From NCBI RefSeq assembly GCF_949987515.2, contig NC_082694.2, forward strand, positions 59,022,080 through 59,086,079: 64,000 bases of DNA, in the 5' to 3' direction. Numbering within the stretch: the first letter of the stretch is position 1; each line of letters starts with the position of its first letter. A program made the position numbers and the translations under genes. Shown here piece by piece: positions 1 through 12,699 of the stretch. The notes under the pieces are model-generated. The model worked only from the letters and a program-made list of their open reading frames with translations. It was not told the origin of the DNA and did not search any database. This DNA comes from Delphinus delphis (taxonomy: Eukaryota > Chordata > Mammalia > Artiodactyla > Delphinidae).

Positions 1-427
1 TTTTTCCAGTTAATTCTCAAGATTTAATGTAATAATTTTGGATTATATGGCAGAGTGATGAAAATCTGCCCAATTATAAAAAACTCGGTTGGCCTGATAG
101 AAGTTTTGAAAGAGACTAGATAAATAGTTCAGGGATATGGCAATGGGAGCTGGAAATACTGGATCACATACACAGTCTGATGTCAAGAACAGGAGGTACT
201 AAGAGAGCAGTGAAATATTGTTTGAATATGTTCTCTGGTTGACCTGCTCTATCACAGCAGAGGGACAACCTGCAGGTTGGCATTTGGCCTTAAAAAGTCA
301 AGGGATAACCATAATGAAGGGGAAATTATTTGTTTTGGATATATGCCTATGTATTAATTTTCCCAGTCCTTCCCATGGATGGTGTTTTGTGCCTTAGTTT
401 CTCTAGAACCTTTAAAGAAAAAAAAAA

Positions 428-541
428 TTTTTTGGCCACTCTGTGCTGCATGTGGGATTTTAGTTCCGTGACCAGGGATCTAACCCATGCCCCCTGCAAT
501 GGAAGTGCAGAGTCTTACCACTGGACCACTAGGGAGGTCCC
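428..541 (-). mobile_element. CHR-type SINE, reverse
   Basis: Reverse complement of a tRNA-derived SINE: TTTTGGCCACTCTGTGCTGC ... CCACTGGACCACTAGGGAGG. Short variant. Confidence 0.85.
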
Positions 542-2495
542 TTTAATGAATATTTTTTAAAACATTTAATATTATTTAGCTATAAGTTAAATTTAGAGGA
601 AAAACTAACTTAAAATGTATGAAGTGCTGGCTCAGTCACCCCAAGGAAATACCAAATGAATTTTTTAAGCTATTTTCTTCACTATTTTATATAGATTAAG
701 TAGTCTTATTTCATGAGCATTTGATATCCCCATAGAAGTAGGGATCGGAATATAATTGGAGTGCATTCTTCCTCAATTATATAATATAGAGTTAGGATGT
801 TTAAAGTATGGGCTTCTGTTATTTAAAATTTTATGAGTGACTGGGGAATCTAGTTTTAATTTTCACATCATTATTTATTAACCTCAAAATTAACTAGGGC
901 TAAAGAAATGAAAAAAAGAGTTTCAAGAATTTACCACCCATTGAGGTAATATTTCCACAAATAAATTCACTGAAACAAAAATTCTTTAAACCAAAAACTG
1001 AAAGGGAAAATAGCCTTATAAATTATCCGAAGCAGAGCTGCTGAACCCAGCCCATTTCTGGCCACATGGTTTTGTTCTCAGTTCCTCTTTGTTCTTGCCT
1101 GTTTGACAAAAAGCATGGCGTATCCTAGATTGAGTGGTAAAGTGTATGTAGTTATTTTTCTATAGCCCTTTCCTTCCCTGTCTTCCTCCTTAGTCTCTTT
1201 TCGTATGTCCTTCCTTTTCCTTTCATTCCTAACCTCTATCAGAATGAAAACAGTTTCATTACATCAGTTGTTCATGGATACTAATAGTCTGATTAAACCT
1301 TAGTATGAATGAATTTTATGTGTTACCTGATATGTTAAACTATTTATCCTAATACGTAATGAAAGACCCTTTTCTCTGTTAAAGGAATTTTATGTATTAA
1401 GAGCATGCAAGAGAGAAAATATACTTTGAAGACATGGGAAGCTTAAAAACTATCCATCCATGTCTTCTCTTTTCCGGATAGATGGTACCAGGGAGCCTGC
1501 CCCTGACTGATGAGGCCTGTTGCCAGTATTCTAGGATGTTAGACTTACAGTACAGTTCTACTTGCAGGCCTCCTTCACGACTTCTTGCTCTTCCCACTTT
1601 ACTTAAACTCCCTGAGCTACATGCCCCTATTTATTTCCCTTCATCTTAACCCAGTTCTTTCTCTGTGTCTCTTCTTCGAGATTTCTATATGTATATTTTG
1701 TTTCTATGTTTGGCATTATCTCAGTTAGTATTTTTGATGTTTTCTATACTACGACTCTTACCAGATATGTTCAAAAACATTCTTATGCTTTCCATATACT
1801 TCCTCCTCATGAGATTTCTGAGTAAGTTTTTGCTTCTCTAGACTACGTTTTCAATATAAATAAAAATTATAAATTGAAGCAGACATTCATGTACTTATTA
1901 CGAATCAGGCAGAGTGTTGTTTAACTAGAGAGATAAAGAGTAAGATGTAGTCACTGCCCTCAAGGACCATCACCAATAGCGACTGGATTTTAAACTGTTA
2001 TATGGGAATCCTCTTCTGTTAATGACTTATACATATTGTTTAGTTATTGTTGGAAGCTAAGTAGAAGTATTCACAATGTGTTGGTTTTCATATTTACTGA
2101 GGAAAAACTACGGGAGCATTTGTTTTCTTCCTGTCTTACTGCTCTTTCCACATTTCAAAGAGAATTTTTTTTAATGTTTTACCTTATTAAAAATAGGACA
2201 GATTTTATCCATAGCATATCCCCAGGTGGGAATGCTCCCAGAGAGGGTGTTTGGAGAGTGTTCGTGAAGGAGTGTCTAGACCTCTGGGATGGGGGCACTT
2301 GGGCATTCACGGGGAAGGAAGAATGTGGGAACAACAGGTGTGCACAGAGCTTCACGTTCCAGCCATGAGGACCACACTGCATCTTCTGACACTTTAAGAC
2401 TAGTAGTTATGGGAGCCCCATTTCACCTGTTTATTTTCTCTATCATTTATTTTCTTTAGAATTTACAGTGAGTTACCAGAGTAAAAAATAAATCA
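542..2495. other. MAP4K3 intron, nothing recognised
   Basis: AT-rich intronic sequence. No exon, RNA gene or confidently named repeat seen; short reading frames here have no recognisable content. Confidence 0.6.
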
Positions 2496-2735
2496 GGGGG
2501 CTTCCCTCGTGGCGCAGTGGTTGGGAGTCCGCCTGCCGATGCAGGGGACGCGGGTTCGTGCCCCGGTCCGGGGGGATCCCACATGCCGCGGAGCGGCTGG
2601 GCACGTGAGCCATGGCCGCTGGGCCTGCGCGTCCGGAGCCTGTGCTCCGCAGCGGGAGAGGCCCCAACGGTGAGAGGCCCGCGTACCGCAAAAAAAAATA
2701 AATAAATTAAAAATAAAAATAAATAAATAAATCAG
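2496..2735 (+). mobile_element. CHR-1-type SINE, forward, with A-rich tail
   Basis: GGGGCTTCCCTCGTGGCGCA start, box B-like GGTTCGTGCC, GCGTACCGC end, then an A-rich tail. Young copy; ATAAATCAG is repeated before (2487-2495) and after (2727-2735). Confidence 0.9.
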
Positions 2736-2879
2736 TTTCAGTAGTTTTTAGAGATACTAACAATAGCCATTTGGGAAGTATAATGGAAACACGGCCCATT
2801 TATAAGAGCAACAAAAATATAAAATATATTAAGAGTAGACTTAATAAAATATGTGTTAAGACCAATATATTTTTTAAAA

Positions 2880-3530
2880 ACCTTTTTATCGTGAAGAAGA
2901 ACGTTGCTAGCACCTCAGACCTCCCCGTGGCACCCCCTACAAAACAGCTGCCTTGTTTTCCATTTTTACCATGTAAGCATGCACTTCTAAACATTAGCAT
3001 TAATTTTACCTGATACTTCAACTGTATACAAGGAGAATCATAAAGTATACATTCATTTGGGTCTCACTTCTGTGCAACATTATATTTGTGTAGTTGTTGG
3101 ATATAGCCATAGTTTGTTCGTTTTCACTGTGGTCTAATTTCCCATTGTGTGAATGTGTCATCATTTTATCCATTCTACCATTGATAGGCATTTGGGTTAC
3201 TTCCAGTTTTTGTTATTCTGAGCAATGCAGCTTGTGCATATTTTTGCATGTCTCCTGTGGGTGCATGTAGTCATGTTCTCTAGCATGTATAACTAAGAGT
3301 GTTATTGCTGGGTTCTAAGAGATGTGTATCTCGGCATTAATAGGTATTGTAATTAACCATTGTGGTCACACCAGTTTATACTCCCACCATCAGCGTTAGG
3401 AGCATTTGTTTGCTCTTCTCTGAGTAACCCTTATTATTGTCGTTCTTCTGGCGGGTGTGTATGGTTATCTTGGTTTTATTCCCTGATTACTAATGAAGTT
3501 AATGTTTTCCTCTATTTTTCCAAACTTTCA
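2880..3530 (-). mobile_element. Old L1 3' fragment, reverse
   Basis: L1-type 3' ORF2/UTR sequence in reverse, for example TTATCCATTCTACCATTGAT, TTGGGTTACTTCCAGTTTTT and TTATACTCCCACCATCAGCG. It lies in a MAP4K3 intron. Boundaries approximate. Confidence 0.65.
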
Positions 3531-4175
3531 GAGTGTGAATTTAGTCTCTTTGTAGCAAAATAAAAATAATTTTAAACTTATGTAAAATTAAAGTGGGTTG
3601 CATTTTAACTAAGTTAATTTATTAAATAGAATCACTTGAAATACAGGGCTAAATTTCTCTTATTTGTGGTGGTTGTTTTTTTTCTGTCCACACTTCTAAG
3701 GGGAATGTCTCTTGCTCATTAGCATTTCAGTTTTCTCATCCATGTTTGCTCAGCTGGTTAAGAAGGCAGAGGAGTAGTACTGAAGCAGCCTGGGATTAGG
3801 AGAGAGGAGACTCTGCCACACAGGGTGGGGGGCAGGGGGGACCCTGGGCCAGCCACCCAGTTGCTGGGTCTTAGTTTCCAACTCTGAAAAAAGAGGGTTG
3901 GACAGGTGATTTGTAAGTCTGTTTCACCCCAATATGCTAAAAGTGTGTGGTTTTTAACTTAAAATTTTTTTGCAGTGCTTAACCTAAATTCTTTATAAAG
4001 ATACTTTCTTATTTAGATTTTCTGCATACCCTGAGTTTCTGTGCAAAGAAGCAATCTTTATAGTAGAGAGTACTATTTTATATATTCTCATAAAACTAAA
4101 AATTCTTATTAGTGTTCTCATGAAATTTTTTTTGCTTTTGTTTTCCTTTGTTTAATATATTTTGGTTTTTTCTAG

Positions 4176-4347
4176 CACATAGATTTTCCTATACCGTGTC
4201 CACTTAGAATGTTTGAAATGCTGGTCGTTCCTGAACAGGAGTACCCTTTAGTTTGTGTTGGTGTCAGTAAAGGGAGAGACTTCAACCAGGTGGTTCGATT
4301 TGAAACAGTCAATCCAAATTCTACCTCTTCATGGTTTACAGAATCAG
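4176..4347 (+). CDS. MAP4K3: MAP4K3 coding exon (first visible)
   Basis: 172 nt, phase 0 in, one base carried out. The acceptor is TTTTTTCTAG and the donor GTTTGTG is weaker than the other donors in this gene. It encodes 57 residues from [10 protein letters not shown] through [12 protein letters not shown], including [14 protein letters not shown], which is typical of the CNH domain. No further MAP4K3 exon was found between 1 and 4175. Confidence 0.93.
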
Positions 4348-7300
4348 GTTTGTGATTTTTAATGAATTATTAAGTAATAAATTTACTATATCTTTCATTA
4401 GGCAAAGGTTATTTTTAAAGATCTTGCAAAGGCCCTTTGTTCAGAGTCTTTGGCAACTAAGGGAAATGTTAAAGAACCAATTTGCCAATAAATATTGATT
4501 AGTCAGGAGTTTGTTGGAAGCCTGAAAGAGTGTTCACAAAAGGAAAAGAATTGAGACTGAGTTTTTTTGGCATTGAAAAAAAATGATCACAGACGTTCAC
4601 AAAAGTCTAAAGACAATTTCATGGCTTGCTGAATCCCAGGGGACTTGAAACAGCTTTCCTTTGAGGACACATTACTGAAGGAAAACATGGCCAGCCCTTG
4701 ACAACATTATTGTGGCTTCTCTTTGGTGCCCCTAAGTTCTCTGTTAAATTCTCTCTTTAGAGGCCCATCTTCCCTTTGAGACACGGGGTGAACTCCTGCT
4801 TTCTAATCTCTTCCTCCCTATTTAACAAGAAGGGATTGTTGGTTGATTAATATTTTATTTAGTGAATTTCAGTTGTCTTAGTTCTCCCAAGCATTTTAAT
4901 TTTAAATCCTTTTCTACTAATTGTTGAACGAAGGGCCTCATTTCCTGACAAAAGAATTTTGTCCCTTCCTTCCCAGGAACTTTTGATTACTTCTCTTACC
5001 ATAATGAAATCCCTTTATTAGAAGTTAAACATGACAAATATAATTCATCTCTGGTTTTGAGATGATGAGACAGAGTAAGAGACAGAAAGTATGTTTAGGA
5101 TTTTGTATCAACTGAAATTATAAGCTAGTGGTTTCCTAAACTCTACTGCACATTAGAATCCACCTGAGAAGCTTTTAACACTCTTGATACCTCAAGTCAC
5201 ACACACCCTCGATTAAATAAGAATATCTGGGGCCAGCAGCTGGGTGTCAGCAGATCTCCAAATGATTCCAGTGTTCGGGAACTAATTGTTATAAGCAATT
5301 TGTAAATCTCATTTTCCTGGCTTTCTATCTAGTAATGCTAGACTGGCTTCTTGACTAATTTTCACCAAGTGTGTAAGAGTCACAAAGATCTCGTTGACCT
5401 GATGTACAGGAGGCCTATTCCATATCCTTCCAACCCTGGTTAGTTACAGAAGTACCAGGTCTAAAATACGTGTGAAGGTCTGAAATACAGCCATCCATGG
5501 ATTTATTAAGATTCTAAATACTGTAGGAAGTAGAAAACAGGCAAGCTAGACTTTGGATCAGACCCACTCTCCAGAAACAAAGGCCTATAGTTTAGCAGTT
5601 TCAGTTTTGATGTTCATACAAAGCTTGGGATATCCTACTTTTTGCTTCCTGGAAAACTATGTCATTTAAACATTTTCAGTTTGTGAAAACTTTCTTAAAT
5701 CATTATTATAAAAATAGGGCCTCTATGCATTTTTAGGGTGCTTCATACTTCTCAAAATACTTCAGTTTTCTTAACTCATTTGGACCTGAAGTTATTTGTT
5801 TGACTCTCTGATTCATTCATTCAACAAATATTGAGAAGTATGTACACAGCACAGCCCCTGGCCTTCTAAGCTTAAAATCAGAAATTAATCATTGCCATAA
5901 TATAGAAGATTAGACTCCTAATTTCACATATGAATAAAATAGTGGCATCACCAAGAGTAATGACAATAGCTAACCCTCCATTAAGCACTCACTTAGTTTA
6001 GCTCTTGCATCAAATTTTGAATCCAAGCCGCCTGGCTTAACCACTACATATGTACAGTTAAAAATATATATCCATTTCAAATTCAGTGATGTTCAGAATT
6101 CTTCTTTTTTTAATGTCTCTCCTTTAACTATTACTGTTTTCTGTAAGTTTTATCAAGTTTTTTGTGTTGTAGATACCCCACAGACAAGTGTTACTCATGT
6201 AACCCAGCTGGAGAGAGATACCATTCTTGTATGCTTGGACTGTAAGTTTTTATTTATGAATATCTTATCTTAATGAGTTTTTTTAATCTTAGTTTCTGAG
6301 TGACTTTTTTTTCTCTCTAGGTTGTATAAAAATAGTAAATCTGCAAGGAAGATTAAAATCTAGCAGAAAACTATCATCAGAACTCACCTTTGATTTCCAG
6401 ATTGAATCAATAGGTAAGCCAGAGTTTTGTGTTTCTTGTTTGATTGCATTATGAACTGCTTAAAATAATTTGTCTAATAATTATTTGAAATTATAAAAAT
6501 ATATTACTAAGGGCTCATTCTTTTAAATTGTAGGATGTAATGAATATGAGGTGAATATCAGTCTTTGCTTTTACACATTCTCTAAAATAGTTTAACAACC
6601 GTGACATAATCTGTAAATAATGTTATTTTCCCTACAGATTTGGCATTTTCAAAATAAATAATTAAATATCATTATTCATAACCTAGTTGTGAACTTCCAT
6701 TTTCTCCAGACTCCTGCACAGTTCCCCTATAAGTACTTTAAAATTTAGTACTCAGTATGGTCTATTGTATTTTTGCTGTTGTAGCTCCTGATCAGAGAGA
6801 TCCATAAGGATGTGGAATTCCCTTCTTGCCGTTTTTACATTTTGCTTGATGAGTTTTTTCTGAAAACGGATTTCTTACACAATCAGTATTCTAAAATGAT
6901 TACATTCAGGAAAAGTAAGGTGAAATGACCATACACAGTTTTTCTGGTGTCCTTTATCAGTAAAGATACTTGCATGTATATGCATTGGCGGACGGTAGGG
7001 CCAAGGGCAGATAGTTCATTTGTCTTATTCTTGGTCCTACTTTTATTCTTTCTCCCAGTTAGAATGCCTCTCTCCCAACAAGCAAACACTGATGATAATA
7101 AGAAGTCAGTTTTGAGGGACATCTGCTCAAGATGTTAAAATGGAATCCATATTTAAAAACACATAGCTAGCTCAATAAAGAAGACAAAGAACAGAAACTC
7201 AAACTAGTATGCACTCCTGAGTGGTAAAGAAGACTAGCAGTGTCCCACAGGAGATGGGGAACCAGAGCCAGGCTTGTGGTTTGAGGTGCCTACTAATCAA

Positions 7301-10300
7301 GACTCTCCCCACATAAGGCCTCGTGGTTTTATAGGGGATTTTTATCCACCGTTGAAAGAAGGAATCGTTCCTGTGCTCTACAGACTGCTTCAGATTGTAG
7401 ACAAAGAAGGAATGCAGAATAAATCAGTGTTTAACACTATTGATACTAAAATCAGTTAAATTATACGGAAAACAAAATTACCCAATCTCATGAAAATAGA
7501 TTTTGGAAAATCTGTATAAAATACTAGCAAATAGAATTCCATATCATCAAATAGTAGACTTTACCTCAGAAAAACAAAGATGGTTCAACACCAGAAAATT
7601 TATTTATGTAATATAGCACATTAAAGATTAAAAGCGAAAAGTTATGTAACTCTTCAGTAGATGCACAAGAAGCATCAGTAAAATCTGTCATTCATGATTT
7701 TTTTTTAAAAAAAACAACTTTTTAGAAATTAGGAGTAGAAGGAAATGTCCTTCATCTAGCAAAGCCTATTAAAAGTATTGTGTTTAATGGTTAAACTAAT
7801 TCCCATTAAGCTGGAGAATGAGATAAGGATGTTTGCTATCATCACATTTCAACATAGTCTCATTGGACTATGAAAAGGGAACTATGAGGATTAGAAAGAT
7901 ATAAGTAAAAAGTCCTTTTTTTGCTGATGGTATGAATATCTACTAGAATATACAACTCTAAACTGTTAGAACCAATAAGAAAATTCAGAGTTGCTAGATA
8001 TGAGTAACACAAATGGATAGCTTTCTGATATGCCAGTAAGACATGTAATCAAACATATTTAAGACCATCATCTAGGAAATTCCAAATTATTGTTTAAAAG
8101 CATAAAAGAAGATTTAAACAAATTAACTACACCACGTCCATGGATAGAAACACTGAATATGGGAAAGATGTCAGTTCTTCACAAATTAATCCACACATTC
8201 AGTGCATTTGCAATAAAAATCCCAGTAAGGTATTTTCTGCCACTTGATAAGCTGATCTTAAAATTCATATGGAAAATCTAAAGGCCAAGAACAGTAAAAT
8301 ACATTTTGATGAATACTTGCCCTACTTGATATTGAAACTTACTATAAATCCATAGTGATTAAGACAGTGTGGGATCAACACAGGGATAAATAGAAGAGGC
8401 TCAGAAATAGACCTACGTGTAATTGGAAATTTACATCATATGTCAGCGGGGAAGTGAGGTCCTGTTCAACAAATGATGCTAGTACAATTGGTTATCTGCA
8501 GGAAACAAAATCAGACTTTTCCCTCACTGAATACACACAAAAATATATGTTAAATATGTAAATACAAAAAGCAAAACTAGAATTTTTAGAAGGCACATAT
8601 GCCTGTATCCCAGTAATTCTATTTCTAGGTGTCTACCCCAGAGAAAATTTTGTACATGTATTTAAGAAGAGGTACAAGAATGTTTATTGCAGCATTTTTG
8701 TAACAAAAAAATTAGAAACATCATTTGGTTCATCATACTAAATGTATGGAAGTTGGAAACATCCAATATAAAGTTTACACTGATAATGTGAACTTATTGT
8801 GTTGTAATAGTAAAAACATGCATGAGAACAACAAATACCAAGTACATAACAGTGGTTATCTCAGGGAGGAAGGAAAGGTTAGACTACAACTAGAGTAGGA
8901 GTTTATAGGGATGCTGGCTGTATTCGTTTTTATTTAAAACAAAAAGCAAATATGGCAAAATGTTAGCATTTGAGAGTTAAATGGTGGATACATGTGTTTT
9001 TAGGCTATTCTCATATTTTTCTATGTGTTTGAAATATTTTATCAAAACAAAAATTTCTATAGCAAAAAATATTTTCAGTGAATTTTCTTTTTCTTATCAA
9101 AAAGATGAGTAAGGTCTGTATAGTATTTATGCTATATAGTATATACTGTGTAGTTCTAGGCAGTATGGTAAAGATGCCATTATAAATATGGAATGACTAA
9201 CACTAGTTATTAATTGAAATATTGTTATGCAAGGTAGAAAGAGGGATGAAATAATGCTTATCAGTTGAACTCTTGTACTATTAACAGTAACTGAGCTGTT
9301 CTTGCCTGCTAGTTTGCCTGCAGGACAGTGTGCTAGCTTTCTGGAAACATGGAATGCAAGGTAGAAGTTTTAGATCTAATGAGGTAAGTAATCTTTTAAA
9401 AAATTATGTCCATTAAATAGTCATGAAGCATTATCAAATTCTACATCACACAATATTCTTTAACTTTGGAAAATTCCTGATTGATGCAAGGAATACTTGA
9501 TTTGCTAATTTTATTGATATTTTCTGTATTCAATCTAGTGATAAAATTAATGGCACATACTTTATAGCAACCTCTCTCTGTCCATTCAGTCGAACAGTTT
9601 CAGTGCATATTTTATGTGCTTCCAGATAATCACCCTTATATTCAGAACAAGAACTTCCTAAATACTGCTAACAGTGAGCCAACTCTGATTTTCTTTCAAC
9701 CTTCCCGGGCTGTCACCTGGAACAAGAGTACTGATGGAGGCTCTCTCTGTCTTGAAGCACCTTTTCTACTTTGTATTTCAGAAATAATGACCAATGCAGA
9801 CGATAAGTAAAGGGTTCCACATTTCTCTTGAAGCCACCTTGCCTATTTCTGGTATTCTTATCTCCTTAGTCCTTCCTACCTTAATTTAACTCCAGGAATA
9901 ATTGAGCTCCAAGTCATATGACGTGTTCAATTCAGTTCATCATTTATGCCAGAAAGTGCTGGGGTTATAAGCATGAACAAGACTTGGTACTTGCCCCCTA
10001 GAATATTACAGGCAAGTAAAATCATCCTAAGTTCTTTCAATAACCCCAAGCCAGTCTCATTAGTAACTTTTACTTGAGCGTTGGCGGGAAGGGAAAACAT
10101 TAGGTGCCTCAAGCAAGAAAATAGCTCATTTGTGTTTTAAACTGTCGGTAGTTAAGATCAGCGTTTCTTCTAACCAGTAAACAGTATAGCAGAATGATCA
10201 CGAGCGTGGGTTCCTGAGGAGAAACCCGGGTTCAGTCTCAACTCTCCTGTTCAGTAACTGTGTGACCTTGACATATCACTTAACTTCTCTTTGCCTGTAT

Positions 10301-12699
10301 TTTTTCATCTGTGAATTGAGGGTAACAGCATAGTACTTATTTCATAGGGTTGCTAAGATTAAACAAAAGGAAGTATGTGATGTGCTTGGCACAATGCCTG
10401 GCCTATGGTAAGTATTCAAGAAAGGTGGATGCCAGTATGTTTCTTTTTTTAAGATTTTTTTTTTGTTTTAATGTGGACCACTTTTAAAGTCTTTATTGAA
10501 TTTGTTACAACATTGCTTCCGTTTTATGTTTCGGTTTTTTGGCCACAAGGCATGTGAGATCTTAGCTCCCCAGCCAGGGATCGAACCTGTACCCCTTGCA
10601 TTGGAAGGCGAAGTCTTTAACCACTGGACCGCCTAGGGAAGTCCCCTACCAGTGTGTTTCTAGGATTAATTCCCGCAAGAGGGCTCACGTCTCCGGAAGA
10701 TTTTTTTTTTTAATCACCTGAGGGAATGGAGCCTGGAGATAAGAATAGTCAACAGCTAATAAACACCAGGCAGAGAAAGAAAGGCATCATAGGATACAAG
10801 AGAATGGTTTAAAAAAGATAGTTTGCTCAAACAATCACCTGAGGGGCTTTTTCACACTACATAAGCAGCCCTTACTAAATACAACCTCTCCAAAAATGCT
10901 ATGTCCTTCAAGTAGGCAAATCCCAAAATATTGAATACTTTGAAGATCATGATGATGAACCGTTACTGCTGAAGTGAGCATGTTGTATCCTTCAGGTGTG
11001 CTAAGTTACAAAAGAAGTCAAGAATCACTGACTGCTGTTTCCAGAATAATTTCAGTTTCAAAATCAAATTGTTTTCTCAGCCTACCAAATTTTGGGGAGA
11101 AGCTACTGCCATTATAATTGGGAATGTTTTGCTTTCAGTAAGCAATAAACAATGGGTTTCTCTTTCTCCTGTAGCCTTAGTCTTAACTCCCCAACTGGGA
11201 ATGGTCACACTGAGGACTTCTTTAAGGACATATGCCATTAGAAAATATTATTTCAGGAGACTTGGAAAGAAATGGGAAAGAGAATTGTTATCTACTGAGC
11301 ATTTCCTTAGCTAGGCATTATACCCATTAATACTTAAAAGAATACTGCAAGATACCACTGCAAAGTAAACACTGTCTATCCCATTTTGCAGAAGGTAAAA
11401 CCGTTTCCAACAAATTACATACCTTGTGCAATTGTCACAGCTAGTAAGTGGGAGAACTGGGATTTAAACTGGAATCATGAGTTTGTCCCATCATACCACA
11501 CTGCAGCCTTTTAAGTGAAAGGACCAGACCTAAGTGGCTTACTACTGCAAGAGTCTTGCTATTAGCATTAAGATGACTGACAGGAGGTTTCTGATAAATA
11601 AAACGGACTAGGTGCTTTGCTTTTAACTTTTTCCGTTGCAGTCTGTATGCCAGCAAATGGTTTACTACTCTCATGTTTTATGATTAATTCAAAATTAGCC
11701 AAATTTTTCCTGGACTAACAAATGGATGCACTTACGTGCTGATTTAACAAGTTAACAGTCATACAGGGATCTATTTCCATCTTAGGACTTATGCTTCTCT
11801 TCTATAGAGTTATAAATTAAATGTCCATGTAAAATTTTATGCCTTTCATTTCAGAAATTAAATTGATATTTTAATTGAACAGGTAACACAAGAAATTTCA
11901 GATAGCACGAGAATTTTCAGACTGCTTGGATCTGACAGGTATGAAAAGGAGTTGTATTAAATACATAGTTCTAAACATGTTTTATAAATCCAACATGAAA
12001 CTGGTTTCTTTTTTGAGAGAATTGAAATTTCTACAGTAATATATTCAACATTATATTTTTCATAATATAAGAATTCACAGGTCAGAAAGTTATGAAACCT
12101 TTGAGAATGTGCCTGATCTTCCAGTTACCAAGAATGTATAGATCTGTCAGTACTACTTTTGCATTAATCGTAATATCTAAAGTATGATTTACAGGACAAG
12201 AAAGAGGAGATACCATATGCTAGCAAACAGAAAAGTTTTCAGTTTTAGTACCAATAGGATTTGGAGTTCTATTCTGATTTACTTTCTGATTCTTGAACTA
12301 CAGATTGTTTTCAGAATTCATGATAAGAATTAAGTTCCCCCAACTTATTCCTAGTACAGGTTTTACCCCTCTGACTCTTAGGACAGCACTGGCTTAGAGG
12401 TGGGAGGTGGTGGGCAACAAAGGTGTACTTCCCAGAGCTGGAACTGACTCTTCAATCATAGTGATTTGCAAATGGTTTCGGCCCACATATCAGATAAGGA
12501 GCATTTATTAGAGGCATACAATGAAGAAGCAGTGGAAGAATTTTCTGCTAACATTAGTTTTCAAGAATAACTTTGTTTTGTTGTATGTTTTTTGTTTGTT
12601 TGTTATTTTAGGGTCGTGGTTTTGGAAAGTAGGCCAACCGATAACCCCACGGCAAATAGCAATTTATACATCCTCGCGGGTCATGAAAACAGTTACTGA
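4176..12699 (+). CDS. MAP4K3: MAP4K3 (GLK), 3'-terminal coding exons, C-terminal part of CNH domain
   Basis: Six exons (4176-4347, 6173-6241, 6321-6413, 9313-9383, 11883-11938, 12612-12699) join in frame and end at TGA 12697-12699. The product is the last ~180 residues of a germinal-centre kinase, all within the citron homology (CNH) domain, ending in GHENSY. All visible junctions are AG/GT and there are no internal stops. Within the GCK family the text fits MAP4K3 better than MAP4K5 or MAP4K2 (for example [37 protein letters not shown]). The CDKL4 exons downstream on the same strand match the known CDKL4-MAP4K3 neighbourhood and support the call. From family knowledge, MAP4K3 is a cytoplasmic Ser/Thr kinase feeding JNK, NF-kB and amino-acid/mTORC1 signalling, and the CNH domain mediates protein interactions. 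The kinase domain lies upstream of the window. The gene appears functional. Confidence 0.95.
5130..5290 (+). mobile_element. MER5-like hAT transposon relic
   Basis: TAGTGGTTTCCTAAACTCTA, ATTAGAATCCACCTGAGAAG and AAATGATTCCAGTGTTCGGG resemble the MER5A consensus. Non-autonomous, ancient. Confidence 0.6.
6173..6241 (+). CDS. MAP4K3: MAP4K3 coding exon
   Basis: 69 nt between a TTGTAG acceptor and a GTAAGT donor. It completes an Asp codon from the previous exon and encodes [20 protein letters not shown], then LD and the first base of Cys. The [11 protein letters not shown] stretch is conserved across MAP4K CNH domains. Confidence 0.93.
6321..6413 (+). CDS. MAP4K3: MAP4K3 coding exon
   Basis: 93 nt after a strong TTTTTTTCTCTCTAG acceptor, with donor GTAAGC. 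It encodes [15 protein letters not shown], then [16 protein letters not shown], with one base carried into the next exon. The intron before it is only 79 nt. Confidence 0.93.
7290..9080 (+). mobile_element. Old L1 fragment, forward, in MAP4K3 intron
   Basis: Degenerate ORF2 from the RT region onward. A frame at 7274-7459 contains [20 protein letters not shown], a decayed version of the GF(T)GEFYQ..KEE motif. 8090-8281 matches the C-terminal domain, and TGTACATGTATTTAAGAAGA leads into 3' sequence. Many stops. The MAP4K3 exon at 9313 is unaffected. Confidence 0.7.
9313..9383 (+). CDS. MAP4K3: MAP4K3 coding exon
   Basis: 71 nt, donor GTAAGT. It encodes [20 protein letters not shown] then RSNE. 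The [16 protein letters not shown] block is a hallmark of the MAP4K CNH domain. The 2.9-kb intron before it holds an old L1. Confidence 0.94.
10165..10430 (+). mobile_element. MIR SINE, forward
   Basis: GGGTTCAGTCTCAACTCTCC, GTGTGACCTTGACATATCAC, CACTTAACTTCTCTTTGCCT and GCACAATGCCTGGCCTATGG are the MIR core. Confidence 0.82.
10453..10645 (-). mobile_element. CHR-type SINE, reverse
   Basis: Oligo-T tract, CTTTATTGAATTTGTTACAA, GGTTTTTTGGCCACAAGGCA and CCACTGGACCGCCTAGGGAA show a long-tailed CHR-2-like copy. Confidence 0.82.
11330..11480 (-). mobile_element. MIR SINE
   Basis: CCCATTTTGCAGAAGGTAAA, TGTCACAGCTAGTAAGTGGG and CTGGGATTTAAACTGGAATC are MIR core text read from the opposite side. 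Confidence 0.72.
11883..11938 (+). CDS. MAP4K3: MAP4K3 coding exon
   Basis: 56 nt, acceptor TTGAACAG, donor GTATGA. It encodes [18 protein letters not shown] plus two bases of an Arg codon. Confidence 0.93.
12612..12699 (+). CDS. MAP4K3: MAP4K3 terminal coding exon
   Basis: After a GTTATTTTAG acceptor, the Arg codon is completed and the exon reads [20 protein letters not shown], then LAGHENSY and TGA at 12697-12699. ESRPT(D/E)[17 protein letters not shown] is the MAP4K3/MAP4K5 C-terminus; Asp and Asn at the variable positions favour MAP4K3. Confidence 0.95.

Noticed and set aside
2500..2690. tRNA genes, because of A/B-box-like sequences
   Set aside because: They are parts of tRNA-derived SINEs without a complete cloverleaf.
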